Assembly (NCBI GenBank): GCA_009829735.1
Contig: CM020618.1
Location: 3,532,882 to 3,596,881, forward strand
Reading direction: 5' to 3'
Source: Pyropia yezoensis
Lineage: Eukaryota; Rhodophyta; Bangiophyceae; Bangiales; Bangiaceae
DNA: 64,000 nt
This document shows, piece by piece, positions 1 to 8,600 of this stretch; position 1 is the stretch's first letter, and each line of letters opens with the position of its first letter. The position numbers were made by a program, and so were the translations under genes. A model generated the notes under the pieces. The model saw nothing but the letters and a program-made list of their open reading frames with translations. It did no database searches and was not told the DNA's origin.

Positions 1-149
1 TTGAGGAGAGGGGCGGTCAACGTGACCGCCTCCACATCCGCGTTACGTACTCGATGGGGGACAGCAAGTCGCGCCCCCAACGCCGAGACGTGCGTTTACG
101 CACCCCCTCTCAGGGCCGACCGGGTCGGTCGGAACTGAGGAGAGGGGAG
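1..149. other. Left flank of element A; possible 3' end of another A-type element
   Basis: No gene is visible. A purine run (GAGGAGAGGGGAG) lies directly against the LTR that starts at base 150, as a polypurine tract would, and TGAGGAGAGGGG occurs at 2-13 and again at 137-148. A 7-bp stem hairpin (GCGGTCA acg TGACCGC) lies near the start. The equivalent flank of the related copy at 35842 has no such purine run. This may be the 3' tail of a second family A element sharing the LTR; that is inference. Confidence 0.3.
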
Positions 150-618
150 TGTGGCAGTATTGACCCCCAGGTAGGGGGGCAACACGTGCCATGCAAGGGG
201 CGGCAGGCCACTAGCCTGATCCGCTCCTTCCCCTGCATTTCGGTCCATATTCCCTAAGTTTGGGATAGTTAGCTTAGTAGTAAGTCCAACTTGGATTTGA
301 GGGTTTTCTGCATTTATCGTCTTGAACTTTCGTGTGGCCCGGTGGGCAGGTGCTGGGGTGGGAGATTCTGAGTGGCGAGATTCCGAGTGGACCCTGGGGG
401 GATAAGGGGAGGGACAGCGGGGCTTGGCCCTGCGTCCCCGTCCCGACCAAGAAACTGTTGGACCACACACCATCCTCTTGTTTGTCCGTGGGGGGTTTGC
501 CCCACAACAGGGACAGAGTGTGTGCGACTTGCACATCTTCCGGTTCCCCCGACACGGGAGGCAGCCCTTGTACACCGCCCCAACTTGGGTGTCGTGTGTG
601 CAAGTGGTTTTTGCCACA
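150..618 (+). repeat. 5' LTR of element A (469 bp)
   Basis: Starts TGTGGCA and ends TGCCACA, a 7-bp terminal inverted repeat. It matches the 469-bp LTR at 35842-36310 with scattered substitutions. It is followed after two bases by the primer binding site, which fixes it as a 5' LTR. Confidence 0.88.
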
Positions 619-620
619 TT

Positions 621-638
621 TGGTGGAGCAGCAGGGGA
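621..638 (+). promoter_or_regulatory. Primer binding site of element A
   Basis: TGGTGGAGCAGCAGGGGA, complementary to a tRNA 3' end carrying CCA and an acceptor stem whose 5' strand would read GGAGCAG. The identical 18-mer follows the 5' LTR of every intact family in the window. I cannot assign the tRNA without the host's tRNA set. Confidence 0.8.
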
Positions 639-737
639 CAGAGGTAAACTTTACCTCCGGGTGCACCCGGGTGTAGGGGGCCCTCTGTCTCAGAGGAACG
701 GTGGACTTGGACCGTGTCATACGGATCGTCAGCCAAC

Positions 738-2661
738 ATGGCTAGTTCGGACCCCCCGTCGTCCGGGGAGTACACGGGTGACGCACGTACTTCAGTGCCT
801 TTGAATACTGGTGAGACACAGGTGGGTTTACCTGGGGTCGCAGAGGGACTAGAGGTCCCTCAAGCCAGCAGGACTGGAAGTGCGGGCGGGCAACAGGCCA
901 CCCCGACTCAGTCGGGAGTTCACTCGGGTGACACTTCTGATGTGGGTGGGCCGAAGTCTGGCCACCGTGTGGTATACTCAACGGGAACGTCCCAAGGGGT
1001 GAGGACTGTCCCCGCGGGTTCCACTCGGGTTGGAGCCATCTTTGGCTTGGAGCCGTCGCCAACTAGGCTTTCGGAGGACGGCGGACCTCCGTTGGTCGGC
1101 GATGGGCTCGCGCCCAGGCCCCCGGTTGAGACCCCTGAGGAACGTGGTTACCCCTCAGGTGGACTCCCGGAGGCGGACCGAGACTCAACTGGAGTCGTCA
1201 ATCCACTCATTGCGGAAACTGTCCGTCAGGAGGCGACCAATGTGTTGCGGCAGACTTTGCCGGACCTGGTGGTCACGATGACGAATACTATTCTGAATCA
1301 GATTGTGGCGAGTTTGCCCGAAGGCCTTAATGTCCAGACCGGATCGGGGCTTTCGAGCCCGCAGGTGCAGGGGGAATCCCTCTTGACGCCTACCTCTGGT
1401 CGCCCCGAACTGGGGGCGACACCTGTGACTCCCAACGAGGGAGCCACACCATACTCGGTGGGGCGTACGCCCTTCATGGGGGAGTTTCCCCCGTCAACGC
1501 CGGCGGCTACACCAAGCGCGCCGCGCCGGACTACAGGCACTGAGGGTGAACTTACCCCAGTGCCACAGCGGCTGTTCCCTCAACGTGAGGTGCCGCCTAA
1601 GATCCAGGTAGCCAACCCGGTCTACCAGAGGATCTTTGACTGTGAGACCTACGCCCTCCACAACAAGTCGGTGGCGTATGGTCCTGACCAGGCCCGAGCC
1701 ATGGGCCGTGCCAAGAAGAATGCACTTCATTCTTTTGGGCACAAAGCGGAGTGGGATGGAACTCCCCCCCTCCGTGTCTTTGAGTTCCTACGTCGTTTCA
1801 CAAAAGCCTGTGACGACAATGCCATAAGTGAAGGCATGGCTTTTTACATGCTACAGGAATTTACGAAGGGAGACCTGCGGACAGAACTTGTGTCCGTCAT
1901 GCCCAGCTCCTCAAGTGGAGGCGCTGGGGAGGTGACGTCCTATTTGGAGCTCGTAAACTGGTTGTTGAGGGCTATGGTTGATGAAGCGGCGTTGGCTTCT
2001 CAAGTCGAGGAGTTTACGCAAGCCCATCAGGAAGAGGCGGAGGACGAGTTGTCCTTTGCGGAGCGAGTCCGTAAGCTCAACAATCTTTGTGGGTTTCTTC
2101 ATCCACAAGCTGTGGTGAAGAGTCGGTTTGTGGAGGGACTCCATTGGTCAGTCCGGATGGAGATCCGGGAGCATAACACTGCCCGGGCGACCCTGGCCGA
2201 GTTGGCCAGGTTCGCTTACCGCAGAGGTGAGGCCTACCGCAAGTTGCGGGAGGAGCAACGCCAGGAGCGTCAGGCCGAGTTGGCCAAGGAACGGGAGGAG
2301 GCGCGCCAGGCCAGAGAGTCGAGAGAGGCACGCCGAATCCGCAAGGAGAGGATGGTAGCTGCCGTGGGAACTTCTCAGGGCATCTCTTCGTCTTCCCCAG
2401 TTGGGAAGACCACTCCGGGAACTGACAATCGGTGTTGGAACTGCAACTCCGATGGACACTGGGCGTGTGATTGCCCCAAGTTGAGTAAACGCATCCAACA
2501 ACTTGTTAGGAATGCGAGTAAGAAGTCGGCTACGAACGAAGTACGTTCACGCCGCGAGCGTGGGTCTCGTCCGGTGGTGGCGGTCGCCACACCCTCGACG
2601 AAGGGGGCGGACACGTCGTCCTCAGACTCGTCGTCTTCCCCTTCGTCCTCAGATTCGGACG
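738..2661 (+). pseudogene. gag: gag of element A, split by insertion of element B
   Basis: Gag structural protein of a Ty3/gypsy element: it would form the particle and bind RNA. The start is the first ATG (AACATGG context) after the LTR. A low-complexity N-terminal third is followed by the capsid-like region (about residues 290-490, with FEFLRRFTKACDDN), an Arg/Glu-rich helix (EEQRQERQAELAKEREEARQ), a CCHC zinc knuckle CWNCNSDGHWACDC near residue 580, and a Ser/Asp-rich tail. Reading runs into the B LTR and stops at 2804 with a foreign tail. The true last codons lie at 12317-12339. Closely matches the intact gag at 36430-38376. Confidence 0.88.
2657..2661 (+). repeat. Target-site duplication GGACG, left copy
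   Basis: GGACG directly precedes the B LTR and recurs directly after the other B LTR at 12312-12316. The uninterrupted target is seen in copy F (38349-38353), where gag reads through GGACG without a break. Confidence 0.95.
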
Positions 2662-3232
2662 TGTGGTATAAAACTCGATCCTCTCAGACACGTGTCAATA
2701 TCCCTCGGGGGAAAGGGACAGGTAACACAGAAAGGGGAACTACGAGAATGGTATGCCTGTTGCCTCACGTGCCTGCTCGCAGAGCAAACAGATACGCACG
2801 GTAGTGCACACGGGGAAGAGGAAAGCAAACGCGCAGTTGTCTTTTTCCTGAGGGCGCGGGCCAAGGGCGCCTCGCTGTCCCTCTTAACGTGCATCTGGGG
2901 GAGCCTCGGCACGTTGGCCAGGTAGCCCCCCCATAACCCCGAGTGGCCCCGACCCGAGTCTAACCTCGTCAGGTCGGGGGCCACTATCACTACTAATTCT
3001 ATTCCCACTCACTAATCTCACACTCAAATTCTCTCAAATCAAGTCCCTCACAAGTATGCAAAAACCCATCAGCAATCCCTCTCTCACGTGTGGATAGCGT
3101 AGTCCACCGCATCCCAGTGCCGGGCACGGGCCACGGCCGCCAACCATCACCACACGGCGGGCGTGTTCTGGCACCTGGTGCCCTCTGGTTGTAGTCCCGG
3201 GTCGGCGCCAAGTCGGGGCCAGGGATGCTACA
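2662..3232 (-). repeat. 3' LTR of element B (571 bp)
   Basis: Begins TGTGG and ends CTACA on the plus strand. It matches 11741-12311 along its whole length with no difference I can see. On the plus strand, that is antisense to the element, TATAAAA occurs at about 2667-2673; I see no equally good TATA box in the sense direction. Confidence 0.95.
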
Positions 3233-3247
3233 TAGCTCCCTCCCTAG
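3233..3247 (-). promoter_or_regulatory. Polypurine tract of element B
   Basis: Read on the minus strand, AGGGAGGGAGC lies two bases from the 3' LTR, the position expected for the primer of plus-strand DNA synthesis. Confidence 0.6.
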
Positions 3248-3416
3248 TCCGGCACGTCCTCGGGCCGAACCAGGTGCCACCGTGCACAGCCTCGAGCACG
3301 TCCACACCGGTGCCGAGGTCGAGCGTCTTCACCCTGGTCACGATCACCTGCTCCGGTTCTCTGCCCCCCTTCTCTCCTTCACCTTGGCCCTCGCGTTCCC
3401 CCGGAGTCTGGACGTC

Positions 3417-5327
3417 ATGTCCAGTTCCGAGATCCAAGCTGGGCCCGTGGTTCCGGCGGCGAGTGTTGCGGAGGAGAACTCGGGTAGTCGCGCCCCTCTC
3501 CTGCCTCCGGTTCCTCGGGTGTCGATGTCGGCGCCGGTCGCCACGGCGGGGACGGATCGGGTTCCCCCGGCTTCTGTGATGCACCCGGTCGAGACCCCCC
3601 CGGTGGGTCTCCCGGAGATGCTTCTTGGGCAGGACCCTCTGGCGGCCCGGCGCTACTCCACGGTGGTCGGCAACGCCGGCGCGGCCCAGTGCCAGCAGGA
3701 TTGCTTGGACCTCTGGCGCAAGGAACTCCAGCGCGGGGTCTTGACAGAGATGGATAAGGCTCGTCTTCACACGGCGGACCAGATGCGCCTGGCACAAGAC
3801 CGCTCCCAGAGCTTCTCGGGTTCCTCCTGGGTTGCTCGTCTGGAGGATCTCCCCTTCGCGCTGGTGCTGGATCTGCCCTTGACCGAGCGTCGCGTGTCCG
3901 CGTCCGTTCTCCGGTGGCCGGAGGAGGAAGGGTACGTCCACCGGGCGCTCAAGGTCTGGGACGAGGCGCTCAAGGGGTCGGGGAGCCTGAACTGCGACCC
4001 CCGTCCGAGCATGGTCGCTCTGGAGCCGCCTTTCCTGACCCGGAAGTACTCCAAGTTGTCACCGGCACGGGAGCAAGGCGAGCGACGCGGCCGCCAGCGT
4101 GACTTCCTCGTAAGCTGCAACCATCAGGAGTTCTGGAAGCTGGATAAGGCTAACCGGGCGGCGTACTACCCCAAGGTCATCCCGCAGCAGCAGGAAGTCG
4201 AGATCCCGGTCGGGTTTGCTCCTTCCAGCATCCCCTTCACCTGGTACTTCTTGGACGCCTTGACTCAGGCGTCGATCAAGGGCTTCTTCCACTCGATCCC
4301 GTACATGATGTACACGTCCGAGATGACAGTCTTGGCGGCCAACCACTGGCTTCACGAGGTCTTGGTGTGCAACCGGCTTTGGTTTCTCCCTGACCTCCTG
4401 ATGGTCTGGATTGTCGACAAGTTGACCGTCGACTTCCTGTGCAGCCAGGACGAAGAGTACAAGGGGCTCTTCCAGGCGATGATTGACTTCTGGCGTCTGG
4501 TGCCGGTGCATGACCGGAACTTCTTGAACGCGATTGCCGACCAGAACCGCCCGCGTCGGGATGGCTTCGGTTGGGCGCAGGTGGTCTACCAGTCTTCTCC
4601 GGCCAAGGTGCAGCTGGCGACGCCGCTTCCGGCGTGGCCGCAGCTAGGTAGCTTTCCTGCCCCGGCCGCCCTTGATCTTCTGCCAGTTGGGCCGCCGGTG
4701 CAGGAGTCGGGATGGGCCGCGGCGGTCGGTCAGGCGTCTGCGGCGGCTCCGCTTCCTCCTGTTGCACCTGTCGCCCCGGTGGCCTCGCCTGAACCGTCGC
4801 CGGCGCGTTCACGCCCTGTTCCGGCTGTGCCGGTACTTCAAGCTCCTCCGGCACCGCGCCTGTCTGCGGCGAGTCTGGGGGTGACCGTGCGGTCGCCTAC
4901 TACTCCAGCCGCTCCGCCTCGGACGCCTTCTTCCAACGCCGGCGGCGCTGTGCCTCCGCTGGAGTTGGGTACTCCGGTTTCGGGGGCCGTTGTGGACCGT
5001 CCGGTGGTGTCATCCTCGGGGCGGTTCGAGATTCCGGCGCCGACTCTGCGCCTTACCCGCTTCCGGGTGCCTGACTGGTACCTGATCCAAGGTGGTCCGA
5101 CATGCGACCAGTACGACGTCGGTATGATTGAAGACCAGCTGGGTCGTCTTCCGGTGCAGGTTGAAGGCGTTGGGTCCTCCCTGGTGCTGGGTACTTACGC
5201 CAGCGTCTTGAACAACGTGGTCGACCGGGTGTTTGCTTGCGCGGACAGCGGCCAGATGTCGAACAGCCCGGTGGTTGGCGAACTTTTGGCGACCTTGACG
5301 CGGCATGGCTTGGCCCAGCAGTGGTGA
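3417..5327 (+). CDS. Convergent antisense protein of element B (637 codons incl. stop)
   Basis: Large open frame antisense to gag and pol, between pol and the 3' LTR. The frame is open from 3225, but the first ATG is at 3417. N-terminal 90 residues are Pro/Ala/Ser-rich; residues about 100-390 look globular (many Trp, Phe and Leu, no zinc motif or clear membrane segment); a Pro/Ala-rich linker follows, then a folded-looking C-terminal block (about 550-636). A core at residues 300-339 (T300, E302, T304, A308, L312, V315, R320-L321, L324-P325, I332, V338-D339) aligns without gaps over 33 positions with the family C antisense protein. The TGA stop after QQW is followed in frame by 68 more protein-like codons to TAG at 5532-5534. 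Function unknown; not a gag, pol or env that I recognise. Confidence 0.75.
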   Translation: MSSSEIQAGPVVPAASVAEENSGSRAPLLPPVPRVSMSAPVATAGTDRVPPASVMHPVETPPVGLPEMLLGQDPLAARRYSTVVGNAGAAQCQQDCLDLWRKELQRGVLTEMDKARLHTADQMRLAQDRSQSFSGSSWVARLEDLPFALVLDLPLTERRVSASVLRWPEEEGYVHRALKVWDEALKGSGSLNCDPRPSMVALEPPFLTRKYSKLSPAREQGERRGRQRDFLVSCNHQEFWKLDKANRAAYYPKVIPQQQEVEIPVGFAPSSIPFTWYFLDALTQASIKGFFHSIPYMMYTSEMTVLAANHWLHEVLVCNRLWFLPDLLMVWIVDKLTVDFLCSQDEEYKGLFQAMIDFWRLVPVHDRNFLNAIADQNRPRRDGFGWAQVVYQSSPAKVQLATPLPAWPQLGSFPAPAALDLLPVGPPVQESGWAAAVGQASAAAPLPPVAPVAPVASPEPSPARSRPVPAVPVLQAPPAPRLSAASLGVTVRSPTTPAAPPRTPSSNAGGAVPPLELGTPVSGAVVDRPVVSSSGRFEIPAPTLRLTRFRVPDWYLIQGGPTCDQYDVGMIEDQLGRLPVQVEGVGSSLVLGTYASVLNNVVDRVFACADSGQMSNSPVVGELLATLTRHGLAQQW

Positions 5328-5679
5328 GAAACCTTCACCGGCTTCCAGGGGCGCCGACGGGCATATCTGGATGAGCGGGAGCCCCCGGCAACTACCGGTA
5401 CTACTCCGATGGCGTCATACCGGGATGCACCGCGTCCACCGCACTACGTCATCCCGTCTTCCTCCGGTTCCCGTCGTGCCGCGGAGGCAGCGCTGGAGGA
5501 CACTCCCGCGGCTCAGCGTCCGCGCCGGGAGTAGTAGTTGGAGGCAAGGAGGGTGAGGGTCTTGGGAGAAGAGAGGAGGGAAGAGGCGGAGAGAAGGGTT
5601 GCCCGAGCGGGTGCTTGTTTTCCTTGATTGTTCCATGCTTGTATTGCGTGTTCTCCTTGATATACCCGTTCCCTTCTTC
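5328..5679. other. Spacer between convergent antisense ORF and pol of B
   Basis: Bases 5328-5534 continue the antisense frame past its TGA with coding-like composition (rich in Arg, Pro, Ala and Ser). Bases 5535-5679 hold purine-rich then T/C-rich sequence and no gene I can support. Both transcripts should terminate here. Confidence 0.5.
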
Positions 5680-8600
5680 TCAATCCTCTTGTTCCGCATC
5701 CGTTGCGGATGAACTCGGCTCGTCCCGAGGGTCTTGGTTGGCCCCATCCTCTTGGTCCTCCTCCGAGTCCGACTCCAGAATCTTGCCGGCTATGGCCACT
5801 GGAGTGCCCTCTATCCCGTTCCGTCGCGTGTAGGCACAGACATCCGCGATGGGTAGCCGGTTTGAGGGTTCCCAGGTATCATCTGCCGGGTTAAAACCGA
5901 ACCAGCGTACTCGCAGGTACAGGCGTCCGTCTCTCCAGGCATGGTCCACAAACTTGACGTAGACAAATTCCCGACCTTCTTCTTGGGATAGCCAGGGTAC
6001 TGCGGCCCGCTTGCGCCGGGTCAAGTCCCGTTGGCTTGGCGGTGGAGCTCGGGTGACATGGTCGCTGCTCACGCGGTACGGGGAGCCATCCACGTCTAGA
6101 AGAAAGGTCCAACCGTCCGTATTCAGGATCTCATAAGGTCCATCCGTCTTCGAGTCCAGCTTCCCCCGGGTCTTGCTATGGTTGTCCACAAAAACCCAGT
6201 CGCCACCACCCAGTTCCTTGTTCTTTTCCCGAACGCCCTTGTCATAGCCCCGCTTGTATCGCTTCTGGGTCTTCGAGATTGACTCCTTGACTCTTGGGAG
6301 CAGGAGCTTCAGTTGTTCCAGGAACTCATCCTTTGCCTTGGGACCTGACTTCAGTGCAGGCTGGAGACCGTCTGGTATTCTTTCCAGGGAGAAGTTGGTC
6401 AGCCGCCTTGGGGTGACAAAGTCGAGTGGAGCGACCCCCGTTGTCCGGTGAACTCGGGAGTTGTAGGCTAGAGTGAGGACAGCCAGGAGCTCGTCCCAGT
6501 CTTCTTGGTGCTCCTCCACGTAGTGCCGTAGCATGTCTACTAGGGTCCGGTTGAATCGTTCCACCTGGCCGTTCGTTTGAGGGTGGTACGTCGTAGTGTA
6601 CAAGTTCTTGATGCCCATCAGGTCACAGACTCCTTGGAAGAACAGGGATGCAAACTGGGGACCGTTGTCGGTTAAGACGGAGTCTGGAGGGCCGTAGGCA
6701 GCTATCCAGTACTCGCAGAAGGCTGACGTGACATCCAGAGCCGTGATGGTCCTCAGCGGGATTGCTCGAGTGAACTTGGAGAACCGGTCACATATGATGA
6801 GCAGGTATATGTTGCCACTGGATGTTTCAGGTAGGGGCCCCAGGATGTCCATGCTTAAGCTGGCAAAGGGCTCCGCCGCAGGGAATAGGCGTAGCTTAGA
6901 AGTCTTCTTCCTCTGGGACAACCGGTTCCTTGCACACGAAACACAAGCCTCCAGGTACTTATGGACGTCACTGGCCATGGTTTCCCAGTAATAGTGTCGT
7001 CTCATGGAAGCATACATCCGATTGATACCAGGATGTCCGGCCTGGGGAGACGAGTGCTCCAGGCGTAGGATGTCAGCTCGTAGGCCCCGGGGTACGTAGA
7101 CTTGAGTGGCCCCATCGAAGGGTGACACCCGTACTAGGAGTCCGTCCGTAGACTCGGAGAAACGACTGTTCCGGTTCAGGTCCATTTGGTGGCGAAGCTC
7201 CAAGCATTGAGGATCCGTCAGTTGTGCCTCCAGCATCCGGTGAATGGTCACCGGTTGATGAGCTTCAGGTGTCTCATACAGGGGAGCGTGCCAGCCACGT
7301 CCGACATTCGGGAGGATGAAGCAAGGTATGTCCTCCGGGATAGGACCGGTATCGGCTGCAGGAGTCTCCAGCCAGGACATGGTGTCGGCGCAGTGGTGCT
7401 CCCTCCCTGCTCTGGTGCACACCTTGTACTTGAACTCCGAAAGGCGTAGGCGCCACCGGGCGACCCTTCCTTGACTGCTGTCCATACATAGCAGCCACCT
7501 TAGGCTGGCGTGGTCCGTCCGGATGAGGAACTCTTGTCCTTCAAGATATGGCCGTAACAGGAAGCAAGCCCAGACGACTGCCAAGCACTCGCGCTCGGTC
7601 GTGGAATAGTTATTCTCAGCTGGAGTCAAGAAGCGACTGTAGTAGCCTATCGGGAGAAAGTGCCCATCAGGTTGCTGCTGGAGTAGTGAGCACCCCACCT
7701 GGACGCCACAGGCATCCGTCTCCAGAACAAACTGGCCCTCCCGCTTGGGTAACGCCAGTACTGGAGTGGTGGTCAGGCGCTTCTTGAGCTCTTCGAAGGC
7801 CGCGGTCTGCTTCTCGTCGAACACCGGGAGTTGTGCGGGAAGCTTCTTGCTGGTCAGCTTGGTCAGTGGCCGGGCAATCAGAGCATAGTCCCGTACGAAC
7901 CGGCGATAGACGTTGCACATACCCAGGAAGCTCTTGAGTTCCGTCTGGGTCTTAGGTTGCCGTGCATGCCGGAGGGCCTTGATGTTCTTCTCATTGACTC
8001 GGAGCTCCCCCGGACTCAGCACATGCCCCAGATACTCCACCTCAGTCTCAAACAGGTGGCACTTCTCGGCCTTGAGGGTAACTCCAGCCTTGGACAGGAG
8101 GGCCAGGACCTCCCGAAGGTGCTCCAGGTGTTCCGCTGGGGTCTTGGAGAAAACGATAATGTCATCCAGGTAGACCAAACATGTTCTCCACCTTAGCCCG
8201 GACAGGATGATGTCGATGGCTCTTTGGAAGGTCGCCGGAGCATTGGTGAGACCAAAAGGAAGACGTTTGCAGCGGAATAGTCCCAGGTGGCACGTGAAGG
8301 TGGTCTTGTCCTTGTCCTCGTCAGCCAGAGGGATCTGCCAGTAACCGGCATTACAATCCAGCGTCGAGAAGAGGGTGGCATCACCAAGAAAGTCGAGGCA
8401 ATCATCCATCCGGGGTATCGGGTATACGTCCTTGACTGTCATCTCGTTCAGGCGCCGGTAGTCAACGCAGAAACGGAAGTGACCGCCGGTTTTCGGGACG
8501 ACTACCACCGGGAAAGCCCACTCGCCATCAGACGGCTCGATAACATCCATCTTGAGCATCTTGTTAACCAGCTTCTCAATCTCATCCCGGCGATGAGGTC

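Noticed and set aside
3225..3416. Upstream extension of the B antisense frame into the LTR
   Set aside because: It is open, but the first ATG is at 3417, and the extension has the low-complexity composition of a shadow frame that begins inside the LTR.
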